From: Clonostachys chloroleuca
Taxonomy: Eukaryota; Ascomycota; Sordariomycetes; Hypocreales; Bionectriaceae
DNA length: 64,000 bases
Direction: 5' to 3'
NCBI GenBank assembly: GCA_037952775.1
Contig: JBANAY010000004.1
Span: 930,001-994,000 of the forward strand
Shown here: piece by piece, positions 36,898 through 48,474 of the stretch
How the letters are laid out: each line of letters begins with the position of its first letter
How positions within the stretch are numbered: position 1 is the first letter of the stretch
Notes under the pieces: generated by a model
Told to the model about the DNA's origin: nothing
Database searches by the model: none
The model's input: only the letters and a program-made list of their open reading frames with translations
Position numbers and translations under genes: made by a program

Positions 36898-37483
36898 TTG
36901 GCATGGAGTAACTGGGAGCCGTATCTTATCTTCAATTGAACCCAAGTTCCCAGCAAGATCTCGACGTTCTGTAAGGATTTCTATTTCTTGACTAGAGCCG
37001 TAACTTAATCTTCTAGCAGGGATTATTTCGTTTAGTCAAGATCCACCTTACTCTATCAAAAGGTGTATCCAAGTGCTGGTTTCTATAAGATAGAACGGGC
37101 GATGTCACATTTGTTAGATATCTGATTGTAACTTCAACATTAAGCGAGATTCATCTTATTTTAGGTAAGCCTTCATGAATCACTACCTGAAGAAGGGGGA
37201 TGTTAATTCAATCCATCGTTTTGTCTTTCTTTAGACGCATTGTTCATCCTCTCGACGTCGTCTCGACTGGTGGTATCATATCCCCAACACCAGCGATGCG
37301 CCGGTGATGCATAGATTGTTTTGAGCTATTTGAATCATATTACTTTAATTAAAAGTCTGGTACCGAGCTTGCAACCCAGAATATCAAGTTGTCCACGGTC
37401 CGGTCTGGTTAGTCAATCAGCGCGGGCTACTGTTGCAGACGGTTTTGGTTCAATGGTTTCTATCAACCTACCTATACCTGGCT
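36898..37483. other. Intergenic
   Basis: 3' flanks of two convergent genes; nothing else seen. Confidence 0.6.
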
Positions 37484-37732
37484 TCAAGGTGTTGGGGCTA
37501 TCAAGGCCGTTGCGGCGCAGGCTGCGGAACATTTTCCAAACGCGAGATTGCAGGCGATAATTGCTGGTGGCGCTGCAGCTCCTGCGGTGGCACCCCAGAT
37601 GAAACCGGCTGCGCCGTAGCAAGCCATGGCGACACCAGCACAACCGCCTTGGCAGACACCGTATGCGATAGGTCCTGCTGAGACTGATATTGGGAGTGTG
37701 GCAAGCGTAGCCACGAGGCATAAGGGCTTCAT
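37484..37732 (-). CDS. Small cysteine-rich secreted/membrane-associated protein (Zys3-like)
   Basis: 82 residues, single exon. Signal peptide of about 19 residues (M-K-P-L-C-L-V...S-V-S-A), then G-P-I-A-Y-G-V-C-Q-G-G-C-A-G-V-A-M-A-C-Y, A-A-G-F-I-W-G, P-P-A-I-I-A-C-N and F-G-K-C-S-A-A-C-A. This C-x3-C-x6-C...C-x6-C-x3-C pattern with an Ala/Gly-rich hydrophobic middle belongs to a widespread fungal family often annotated as zygote-specific or cysteine-rich protein. Biochemical function unknown. Length is normal for the family. Confidence 0.8.
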   Translation of the reverse strand: MKPLCLVATLATLPISVSAGPIAYGVCQGGCAGVAMACYGAAGFIWGATAGAAAPPAIIACNLAFGKCSAACAATALIAPTP

Positions 37733-39088
37733 ATTTGAGGCGGTTATCCTAACAGATGTCTTGCGAAAGGTGATCTGGATTCTGCGAACTTTTCAAGAAT
37801 AAGTCATCAATTTCTCAAATTCGGAAACCTAATTCAGACTGCTCACTATTCATATACGGGAAGATCGAAGGTTATGAGCTAGATAGTATCGCCTCATACA
37901 TGATGTCACGACTGTTTAAGTCTGACGTAAATCGAAGTTTACCCCCACGATCCTTGTCGGAATCTTTATAGGTATGATTTTAACTATTAATAGCTATAAC
38001 TATTTAACATCGCGGCGTAGGGCATGTATGAGACATAATCTTTGGCTTCCCTTTGAAGTTTGAATAGTGTCCCTATGATTCTTAGCTTTGTTCGGTTGTG
38101 CAATCTCCACCCTCACTTGTTGAGGTTTGAGGAACTGCGTTTACACATCACTATGGCGAAGATACATGTCGAGTTCGATAACGAAGGCACATTGCCTTAC
38201 TAGAGTAGATCAATAAGAGAAGTTAAGAAAATTCAACTTGAAAAACGGCCGCACAACGCGAATTATTGTCATATACATCTGGAACGCCTTAAGTGGCCTT
38301 GGTCATCTTTGGTTAGTACGTGAATCACTTCGATAGGTTGCTACTTTGGATGCAATGGCAAGCCGGGAGGGATCCAACATATATTATTATATACATTAGA
38401 TCACCGGCATGCGTCATTGGCTTAGACATCTGGAATCAAAGTCTCCATAGTAGGATATAGCAGTTCTACTCGAAACGAATCATCGTTGGCAACATATCAT
38501 TTTCTGCTCAACACAGCCTTCAACATACTTTCATGCTTCCAGCACCCAAGCGCTTTTGTCTTGCATGCCAAGGTGGGTGACAATGAAATTGAGACACTCA
38601 AACATTAAGCTGCTTATTCTCCAGTCTGCAACCGGTATTATCAAATTATTGAGTACCAATAATGTATGCTTGGGAGATAATCCTGCAAATATTGTCAATT
38701 CCCTTAGTCTATACTACTGAATTTCTTGATCTATCTCCGAAATATCCGGTCTATGGTCATTTTCCTTTTTTGGATTAAGGCCATGAGTACAGGGGTACTT
38801 GGAATGGATCTTGCAACAAAAACCAGGCCAGAGTTCTATTTGTGTAGACAGACGCTGTGCAGATGGTGGCTGGCCTCGCTGCACCCGACATCGTGTCTAG
38901 CGGAGATAGGAGTTAAGGGGGTTGAGACTGTAGGTGATGAATATTCGTACATGTTTATTCGATTCCTTCAAATGAATCACAGTAAATATAAATATTCATA
39001 GAGAAGCAGCAATCAAGAAATCTATGTTCTTCACTTCAATTTGTTAAGATTAGTAGCTTCCGCAAGCTTGCAGACGAAACAAAAAAAA
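37733..39088. other. Intergenic, AT-rich
   Basis: No supported gene. The ORF at 38726-39001 has no signature. Confidence 0.55.
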
Positions 39089-39565
39089 ATGGCTGCCGTA
39101 TCCTACGTCCTTCCTGCCAAGCTCTCCGGGGCTCTCAGCGACCGTGAGAAAATTGCTGACACTCTATATCGTCTTGTTGCTGCCTTCGACCACGCCGACG
39201 AGGACCTTCTCCAGTCCGCCTTGACCGACGATGTTGTAGTCGAGATAGTTGGGTTCCCTAGCAGCAAGGGAATTTCGGAGCTACAAGAAGCTATCTTCGG
39301 CCGAGTTTCCAAGCTCGAGACGACTCACAGCATTTCCAACATTCGTGTGAGCATTGAGAGCACCACTTCTGCTCGAGCTTCGTGCACTTCGGTAGCCCAG
39401 CACGCCCGACCCGGCAAAGGCTTCGAACAGGGGCCACATCGACTTCTTGGCGGAGGATTTTATATATGTGATCTGATTAAGGAAGGTGATATTTGGAAGA
39501 TCAAACAGTGGATGGCAAAGCCTATCTGGTACGAAGGCGACCCAGCCATCGCGTATGAGGCATAA
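39089..39565 (+). CDS. SnoaL-like (NTF2-fold) protein
   Basis: 158 residues from an ATG directly after an A-run at 39089. The frame runs upstream but without a better start. The order is helix (D-R-E-K-I-A-D-T-L-Y-R-L-V-A-A-F-D), D-E-D-L-L-Q-S-A-L-T-D-D-V-V-V-E-I, I-S-E-L-Q-E-A-I-F-G-R-V, T-T-H-S-I-S-N-I-R-V, and a final K-E-G-D-I-W-K-I-K-Q-W. This is the usual SnoaL_4/NTF2-like layout, with the conserved T-x-H in strand 2. Such proteins act as cyclases, dehydratases or isomerases on small molecules, often in secondary metabolism. No neighbour identifies a pathway. Confidence 0.82.
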   Translation: MAAVSYVLPAKLSGALSDREKIADTLYRLVAAFDHADEDLLQSALTDDVVVEIVGFPSSKGISELQEAIFGRVSKLETTHSISNIRVSIESTTSARASCTSVAQHARPGKGFEQGPHRLLGGGFYICDLIKEGDIWKIKQWMAKPIWYEGDPAIAYEA

Positions 39566-40106
39566 GAGACAGAACCGGATAGAAGAACAGGCTGGCTAGT
39601 GGGTTCCAAGGAGAGTTAGCCGAGCTGGATCATGCAAACACTTCAAATTACATATTATCAACAGAAATCGGTGTTCTATCTAACGCTTGAGAGCATATTT
39701 GTGCAAGAAGAATTTTGCAGATATTGTGATCCTCCCAAGTGCCTAAGTGACAATGGCAAGCCAAAAAGTCATGTCCCCTTCACGTCGCGGTTTTCGTTAT
39801 ACGATCTAAAGTGACAGTTGGGACATAATCGCCGCACTCTTCTCTAATCTCTCTAGGAATTGACGATAGTCATAAAAGAATCCTGAGCTGACCAAGGTCC
39901 CACCAGATATGGAAGTCTAAACTACCTAAACCTACGTGTGTAAAAACCTCGCCAGCACCACTATCCTTTCAGACTCATCACATCAGAGATTCACCTTCCA
40001 TGTGAGTTGCATCAGTTGCCGTTGAGTCTATCCCTTCCCTCCCATCAAGCAACGCTAGGAAATTAATAGCATCACTAGGATAAGAATTTACGCTGGTAAG
40101 CGGAGC

Positions 40107-40130
40107 GGGGGGGGGGGGGGGGGGGGGGGG
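40107..40130. repeat. G24 homopolymer
   Basis: 24 consecutive G on the plus strand. It is prone to length error and could form a G-quadruplex. Confidence 0.9.
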
Positions 40131-41807
40131 TATACTTCGTAGATAAGATGTATATGCCAGAAACTGTCCCAAGTACAGAATTCCAACACTAATGTCATCC
40201 TAGACCATTGAGAAGGGACCTCTGGTTATCAATACCAAATTCGCTAGTAAAGTTACTCTAGCTAGGCCTACAACTCTTTTTTGGTCAATCATCATCTTAT
40301 GCTACTATAGTTGGTATAAGGTAAACAATCGATTGGTATAAGGCTCTTCATATTCAGCATAGTGCCATATTCAGGGACCTAGAATAATCGCACGTGTAAC
40401 AATACCATAGGCGATTAGGCAACATAATTCCGCCGTACAGAAGGCAGTTGAGAGTAGGCAATCGATCCTTGAGTATAGTTATTCGCAGCAACACGTTTCG
40501 TCTTAGAAAGGCTTTTCCTCAAGTCGAAACGGACTCATGCAAGCATTAAGAAATGAGAGGTTGTAACAGCCGGCCTTTAATGCATACCTAGGTGTCAGCA
40601 ATTTGAAACACTTGACATACAATAAATGGACCTCACGCGCAGGGACCAGATGTCTAGTGAACACATGTGAATATGTTTCTAACACAGTGCAAGAATGGCG
40701 TCAGGAGGACTTGGGAATAGGGATCGTAACATGAATACGTAATGCCAGAGCACTGCCCTGTAGATCTTGTCGGATTACAGAAGGCAGCATAATTCTCCTC
40801 TTCTTGCTTATACGCGCCATGTACGTATATTGAGGCGTAAGGGAACTTCCCTAGGACCTTTTGTTCATTTCCGTTTCGGGTTGTCTCTATGCCAAGGGCG
40901 ACTTCGGGGCGAACCAAAAAGAATCGAGTGTGCTCAAATGGTGGTTAAAGGCCAAAAACTCTTTGCAAGCCGCAATCGAGACCTTACGAAAATCAAATTT
41001 CTGGTTTAATTCAGTACTCTCCATGTATCACATAATACGTTCTCAGAATAAATTCAAATCGAGATATTGTTGAAGGCAACGAACAAGAATGCACCTTAGA
41101 GACGGAGGAGGAGTTTGGAGTAGCTATTGCATAATAAAACAGATATTAGACAGGGGTCGCGGCTCCTTTGCTCTTTGGAAACCCGCTATCATGATGCATG
41201 AATGATTCCCACCGGCTCTATATCCTGACGCAGGTGGGGATCGGCGAAATACAGAAACCCGCAAGTTCCGGGCGCAGGAAGACAGAAGGCGCAGCAGGCT
41301 AAGCCGAGACAGTGATCTTCAACTACCTGGCTATGCGCATACGACATGCGTTCGCGAACGAGCAAACCGTTCGAGCGACAAACCAGACCCGAGGTTTCCG
41401 TAGTGGTGATAAGCTCACCGCCTCCAAATGACTTCGTTAGAAAGCTTGGTGGCAGCAGAAACTAATTAGGAAAGGTGCATGACAACTATGCCCATCTCCC
41501 CGAGTTGAATCAATGGATGGCGAAGCTTGGGCCGGTCACTGGCGGTGCGGAAACCTATGCTGAGCTGTCAGTCCCCGCTGCAGCACAATCAGCTTACTCC
41601 CATATCCATTATTTACTGGGATCTTTACTTCATTGGACCAAAACCGAGAAATATCAATATAGAGTTGTGGAACTTGTGGATAGCACGGAGAACTTGTGTG
41701 TCGATCTTTCGCGATCCAGGTCTTGTAGCTATGCAACATGAGTCAGACGAGGACGCAGAAGTAAATTGGCGAAAGCATAAATTCGAAAGACTCTAGATGG
41801 AAATAAG

Positions 41808-41815
41808 TATATAAA
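41808..41815 (+). promoter_or_regulatory. TATA box of the knottin-like gene
   Basis: tatataaa stands 100 nt before the ATG at 41915, with a pyrimidine-rich leader between. Confidence 0.6.
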
Positions 41816-41914
41816 CTCGACGCACAGCCGCTTAGACTAGTCCTTCTCCCATCCTATCACTCTCAATCAATTCTTCAGTATATTCTTTCGAACAAGACCA
41901 TCTACTTAGCCAAC

Positions 41915-42185
41915 ATGCAGTTCTTCAACCTCATCGTTGTTGCCCTGGCCAGCTTTGTTGCCGCTGCTCCCAACCCAGCTACCCCCGAGGCTGACGAGGT
42001 CAACATTGAGAAGCGCGTGAGTCTTTAGTCCCGGGGTTCTGTCGACGTTGTGGATAGATGTCTCATGATTCAAATATAGTTCACTAACTTCATCACAGTG
42101 CTCTGGAAACTACGGACCTTGCGCTTCTCAAGCTGACTGCTGCTCTCCTTACCAATGCTTCACAAAGGGTGGATACTGCGTCTAA
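41915..42185 (+). CDS. Kex2-processed secreted peptide with inhibitor-cystine-knot spacing
   Basis: Two exons, 41915-42016 and 42099-42185, 62 residues. The intron has GTGAGT, a CACTAAC branch and CACAG. Exon 1 encodes a signal peptide (M-Q-F-F-N-L-I-V-V-A-L-A-S-F-V-A-A-A) and an acidic pro-segment ending exactly in Lys-Arg, a Kex2 site. Exon 2 encodes the whole mature 28-residue peptide. Its six cysteines fall at 1, 8, 14, 15, 20 and 27, i.e. C-x6-C-x5-C-C-x4-C-x6-C, the classic knottin spacing (expected pairing 1-4, 2-5, 3-6). The intron separates pro-region from mature peptide, as in many secreted peptide genes. Activity is unknown: effector, antimicrobial, protease inhibitor or signalling peptide are all possible. 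A TATA box lies 100 nt upstream. Confidence 0.85.
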
Positions 42186-42515
42186 AGTCAGAGATAATAA
42201 GATCGCCTGTTGTAGCTATTGAATATAGTAGTTTCAAGGAATGCAACTTGGTACTTTTACATTATTTCCTCGCTGAGGCCGTTGGGCCCGAAAACAGGCA
42301 ACCCAGCCTTTGGGGACATGCTCGATGTGAGGAATATACCTCTTAACTTGGTGACCTGAGTGCGAAACGTGCGTGCCCTTGTGAGAGTTCTAGGGTGCAT
42401 GTAAGGCGGCTGGCCTAAGGCTGGATCGCAACGAACCTAATCCTGGGCCTGATGCCGGGACATAGAAATCCTGTGTTTTCCCTTTAATCGCTGTGACTGT
42501 TAGGAATATTTAGCA
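42186..42515. other. Intergenic between convergent genes
   Basis: 3' flank of the knottin-like gene and of the minus-strand ankyrin locus; nothing else seen. Confidence 0.6.
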
Positions 42516-45500
42516 TCAAACAATGATGCGCGCATTTATATCAGCCCCTGCATTAATCAATAATCTCACCACTTCCTTGTGCCCCGTCATAACCGCAGCA
42601 AGAAGAGCATTTCCATACTCGCCTCCTTCTGTATTCACATGCGCACCATATCTCAGAAGAAGATCTACGACAGAGGCATTCCCTTTAGCTGCGGCCACCT
42701 GAAGGGCGTGCCCGTACTGCCTGCCCTTGACGTTGACTTCAGCCCCTTTGCGAAGCAGTGCGTGGACCAGATCGTCGCTGCTACCGCAACAAATAGCAGC
42801 TTGGAGACCGTTTCCGTAAGCACCTTGAGCATTTACATCTGCACCTCGATCAATCAGAATTTGAGCAATATTCTCGTGTCCACCGCTTATAGCAGCCTGT
42901 AGGCTATTGCCAAACCGTCCATTCGGTGTATTGATGTCTATACCGTCGTCGAGGAACTCTTGCAGTAGATCCTGAAACGTCTGGGGGTGGAACGTACGAA
43001 CCATGGCCCTGAATCCTTCGGTAGAGCCTCATTTTCTTGACTGGTTGTCAAAGAGTCATTGTGAATGTTAGACCGGGAAACTTGATGAGAAGCGCCACGC
43101 ATACTCTCAGCCAGCATCGCGCTAGCCGCCCCGAGTTGTGTCTCACTTTCAGCACCCTCTTCAGCCAGCATCTTGGCTATGTCTCCGGATTCTATCATTG
43201 AAGCGATTGACAGTGCGGTGAAATACGTGGCTTGCCCTCCAAGATCTCCATTCTCTACAAATCGCCGCAGCTGTAGAGGAGGCGTAACATCCGCAATAAT
43301 TGGTGCTGCTGTGGCGGGTTGTCCATCAGTCTGAGAAACAGCTTGAGCCCCGGCATCGAGTAACTTGAGAACCACATTGTCTCTACCTGCAAATGACGCT
43401 GCTTGCAGTGCTGTACCAAAATACCCGCCGGTGGCCTTCATATCAGCGCCGCTCTCAAGCAAGAGACTAACCAACTCTTCCTGATCCATCAATGGGCCCG
43501 ACGAACACACGCTTTTGGGCGTGGGATAGCCAAATGCAGCGGCCTGAAGAGCACTACCAAAAATTCCACCTCTAAGATTGACATTTGCTCCATGCTCAAG
43601 CAACATCTTGGCCGCCGCAATGTTGGAATGTGCAGAAGCAGATTGAAGGGCGCTCCCATACATTTTATTATACGCATTAGGATCGACGCCGGCAGTTAAG
43701 AGCAATCCCAGTATCATTGTGTATTTCGGGCCGAGTGCTACGGCTGCTTTAAGCGTGTCTCCAAGCTGGTCAATGAGAACCTTGGTGGCGTATCTGAGCA
43801 TCAGTCGCACTGTGTCTTGGTGTTTCTCCTGTACAGCGCACTCCACTGGGGTTTGTCCAGTGCGCTTGTCTTTTTGGTCAAGACATGCACCTTGATCAAG
43901 GAGGAATTTTATCATTTTGAGATTCTGACGGTAACCTCGCGCAGAAATCATCAAAGCACAGCATTCCTCGTAGCTCTGATAGTTCACATCGGCACCCTGT
44001 TCAATCAGGAGCCTTGAAATTCGAGTGCTTCCATGTTTGACGGCGGCAAGAAGAGCACGGGAGAATCTCTCACGTGTCTGCTCTATAACTTCTGGTCGCT
44101 GCAAGAGAAACTTGACCATGGGTTCATGCCCACCTCGAGCAGCATGATAAAATCCTTCGCGCAGGACTGTTTTCAGATCCTCAATGTCCCCAGTATTGAT
44201 TAGTTCGGTTGCTATTTGCACATAGCCTTCAGTACAGGCAGTTGTGAGGGCAGCCTTGATGAACTCGGAGACCTTCCCGAACTCAGCACAATCACCGTTG
44301 TCACCGAGCGTGGCCCCTGTCTGTCGCAGCACGCCCAGTGCGAGCTTGTGGCCTTTTGAGACGGCCGCCAATAGAGCATTTCCCCATATAGTGTGATCGG
44401 AAAGGTGGATGTCAGTATGTAGGAGTTGACTAACAATCTGAGGATTGCCTTGGTTAGCCGCTTGCCAGAGGATATCTCTTCCTGATTTCGGATCGTCCAA
44501 GGAAAGGTCTAACCCTTCATGTCCAAGGAGGAGATTAACGATTGGTGAGTGGCCCGAGGTAACCGCGGCTTTGAGAGCAAGATTGAGACCCTTTACGGGA
44601 AGCCTTGAGTCGTTGTTGGGCAACGAAAGAAGAAGGCGCACAATCTGCTCTGATCCATGAGAGGAGGCTTCTTCAAGCAACTGGCTCTTGACCTCTGGAT
44701 CCACTTCAGTGCGGGAAGTCGTCTTCACAATTAGCAACTTTGCTAAGCCTGCATTATCAGCGGACAACAGGGCTTTAGTAACATCACCAATACATTCAGC
44801 CAACTTGGCGAAGTCAAAGGCCGAAGAAAGCAGTATCCTCACCATGTCCTCACTGTGACGGCAAAGTGAGTTGATAAAGCCTCCATCTAGCTGCTCGATA
44901 TCATTCGCCAGCAGGTATCTGAATATCAACTGATCGATCTGGCGACGCTTTCTTCGATGTTTGCGATTGCACTGCTTACTTGACCTGAGAGCCCGTATGC
45001 ATGCGCCCGCTGAGAAGCGCTTCTGGCGAGATAACAGGACCTTGACAATCTGAGTTGAAAATGAATTGGCAGCAAAAATGAGCGTTGCATCCTCTTGAGC
45101 ATCAAGATCCACACCCGCCGATAGAAGCTGCTCCGCGACAGCGAAAACTACATCCCTGTCCCAATGAGAACGATGGTGTGGGCCGAGTTCGGACGGAATG
45201 CGACAAAACAGGCTTTGGGTAGTTGTAGGAACCATGGCATTTGGGTTGGCACCCTTGAGCAACAACCCCCCAACTAACACTTTGTCGCATCTAAGGCAGG
45301 CTTGCACCAGAGCTTCATCGAGGGATAATTCAATCCCCCGATCTCTTGCCCAGTCTAGCAATATCTCCATCTTCTCTACCTCCTCGGACCTTCCGATGTT
45401 GTTCAGTGCATCTTGGACGTTGTTTCCATAGCCTTGGTCCAACACTAACCGTAGGATCTCAACATTCCCCCACTCGGCTGCGGCTTGGAGTGGACTACGA

Positions 45501-48471
45501 CCGTATCGGAAGTGTAGAGCAGCGCCAGCATCCAAAAGAAGCCCGGCCATCTGCGTGCAACCCGCCCGAAAAGCCTCCGATAAAGGCCTTTCGCCCCAAG
45601 AGAGCTCTTGGTTCGCATCAGCTCCGTGGGCAATCAGTATTTCAGCGGCCTTCCTGTGGCCATTTCTGACGGCAGCGTGAAGTCCGCGGCCTAGCTGGTG
45701 AACATGGGTGCTCGCATCGTCGTTCAATCGTCCTTGCTCAATCAGTTTAGCCATTACCCCCTTATGGACGATACTGGCGGCTACTTCGAGTATACGACCC
45801 CTCAATTTCTCATCCACGTCACGTTCAACGCTTGCTTCAAGTAGCATGTTGGCCAACCCGCTATTCGCAGTGCCCTGTGCCCAAGCAATGCAGTAGATGG
45901 AATTATCTGACCAAACGATGGCTTCCATTTTTGCACCGTGGCTCAGCAATATGCGTATCATATCTAGGTCACGCCTGTCCACGGCGAGTTGAAGTGCTTT
46001 TTGGCGATTCGCGTCCAATCCTTTTGAAAGGAGGAACTCGATAACTTCGTGGCATATATTTGGTCGCACAAGGCTTGGCCTGTTGGGCCACTTGACACCA
46101 CTCTCCCCAACTCGACCGCCGGAACCGATCGCTACTCGTAGTCTATCATCAATGTCTCGGCTGCTCACGCTACCGCCCTTTAGATCAAAGAGAAAGCGAA
46201 CAACGTCGAGACGATTCATAGCAGAAGCCAACTTCAGCATCTTTCCCCAATTTTGAGGGTTTGTCTCACAATCGGCCCCATAGGAAATCAATAGACGCAT
46301 AGTATCAAGCTAGCCCATCTCGGCCGCAGTATGCAGCGCTGTGCTCAGCAGTCCATCGTCGGGGTTGGGATCTGCGCCGGCCTCAAGCAGCAGCTTTGTT
46401 ATCTCGACACTGCCTCCAAGCACCGCTGCTTCAATCACACTTTTACGTCCTCCGATATTACGCCATGTTTCCGCAGTTCTCGCCTCCGCAAGCCTTTCGT
46501 TAACGTCAGCGCCAGCCTGGAGCAGGATGTGTGTAGTTTGAAGCTGCTGCTTCTCTGCAGCAGCAAGCAGTGCAGGGGTATACCACCGTCCTTTGATGTC
46601 TGCATCCTTGGCTCGCATCAACAACAATTTCAACACTTTGCAGTGACCTCTGGCGGCTGCAAAATGCAGCGCTTGCTGGTACGAGAAGTCTCTTAGGTCC
46701 ACGCAAAGGGCTTTTTCGAGGATCGTTTCGACGACTAGATCATGTCCTCTAGCCGCCACGGTGAGAAGACACGCAAAGAACACGCCTTTGGACAAGCTCT
46801 GCTCCGCTGTGTCCTTTAACAAATGACGGACTAGCTGATGATAACCATGTGCTGCAGCAGCCATGATGGCACTTCCGTAAAATCCCCCCGAATATTAGGG
46901 TCTGCTCCTGCTTCAAGCAGGTGCCTGACGACCAACAAATGTCCCTGAGCCGCAGCAGCTTGAAGAGCACTATGATAAGTCCCTCCAGTCGCATTTGTAT
47001 CAGAACCAGCATCCAGCAAGAGTTTGACTATTTTTCTATGCCCGTTGGCAGAGGCAGCCTGAAGCGCGGTTGCATGCAGTCTTCGGTGCAGCGTCCGCTG
47101 AAACTTCTGTCTCATGAGCTGCCACTCCAGCTCCTCGACGATTTTTTGGGGCGAAATGAACAGTGACTTGTGTCTCCTGCTAACTACCATTTCCCGTGGC
47201 CGCTCGCCGAGGAGCTGGGTCATGAAATCTTCGTCTCGAATGAAAATCGTCTCCTCAAGCGTCTGATCCGTACCTTGGAGAAGCCGCTGTTGAGCTTTCG
47301 AAACAACTGATCGAGCCGGAGATTGGCTTGTAGAGTTCCAAGAAGCTTCATCGCTTGGCACGTCGCATTCAAATGCTTCCTGTGCGAGCTCAACGCCTCC
47401 ATCGTCATTATCTTCATCGATAGTAGGATTATCATGGGCACCAGCCTCCAACAGTTTTGTGACGATACTGATATGCCCCCGCGCAGCGGCGGCCTGCAGT
47501 GCGCTTCTATAGTATCCCCCCCGCGAATTAAGACCTCCACCTCTCTCCAGCAGAAACTGTACGGTTGATCCATCGCCTCGAGCAGAGGCTGCCTGGAGGG
47601 CATCCCCGAACCAACCTCCTTGCGCATTGATGTCCGCCCCATGCTCAGCCAGCAGTCTTATCATGCCAGCGTGACCACGGGCGGCAGCTAGCTGAGGAGC
47701 AGTTCCATACAAGTCACTACTATAGTTGACATCTGCCCCCTTTTCCAGCAGTAACTTAGCTATTCCGATATGATTATCTCCCACGGCGGCTTGGAGCGGT
47801 GTAATGTGCTTTTCAGTCTCTGCATTACAATCTGCCTCGTGACTGAGCAGAATTCGTACAGTTTCCTCATATCCACGATAGCAGGCTGCGTAGAGCGCAT
47901 TGGAGTACTTCCCTCCCCGGGCATTGACCCGAGCTCCATTGGCGAGCAGTAGACGAACAGCTTCATGATTACCTCGAGCCGAAGCTGCCTGAAGTGCGTT
48001 GCCATACTTCCCACCCTCGGCGCATACATCTGCACCACGCGATAGCAACAGGGACAGCGCCTTAGCGTTGCCATTTGTTGCAGCCGCCTGCAGGGCATTC
48101 CCTAAAAGGCCACCCATGGCATTAACTTTTATTCCGCTGTGATTTAATAGCAGCCGGACAATATCCTCATGGCCCCCAATGGAGGCGGCTTGGAGGGCAT
48201 TGTGGTAGTCTCCGACGGGCGATGATAGCTCTGCTCCGTGTTCAAGCAACGTCGCCACGGTACTAGTGAGCCCAGCCAGAGTAGCATAATAGATTGGAGA
48301 TCCCAGCGTGTAAGACTCAGGAGTAGATTCAAGCCAAGGACGATCGGGGCTATAGAACAGACTCCATATCCGCCTTGTCTTATCCTGGGTCAAAAATGTG
48401 ATGGACGCCTTCCTTACTTCAGGGAGACTTTCTGAAGCCTCAGCATGCTCGAGCCAGTATCTAGAGGAAAA
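42516..48471 (-). other. Ankyrin-repeat array of the NLR locus
   Basis: Nearly 2000 codons of ankyrin repeats, more than thirty by eye. Many carry the N-A-L-Q-A-A-x-x-x-G-H/N-x-x-V/I-V-x-L-L-L-x-x-G-A-D-V/P-N form. The array is split by the TAG at 48472-48474 (just before it), the G-run frame change near 46885, the TAG at 46310-46312, and a frame change near 43000. The longest open part is 42938-46300. Several adjacent units are closely similar (N-A-L-Q-A-A-S-A-R-G), indicating recent duplication, as seen in diversifying sensor repeats. Confidence 0.85.
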
Positions 48472-48474
48472 CTA

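Larger units (their letters stand above)
39566..41914. other. Intergenic with a 24-G homopolymer
   Basis: No supported gene over 2.3 kb. A run of 24 G spans 40107-40130. The end of the region is the promoter of the knottin-like gene. Confidence 0.55.
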
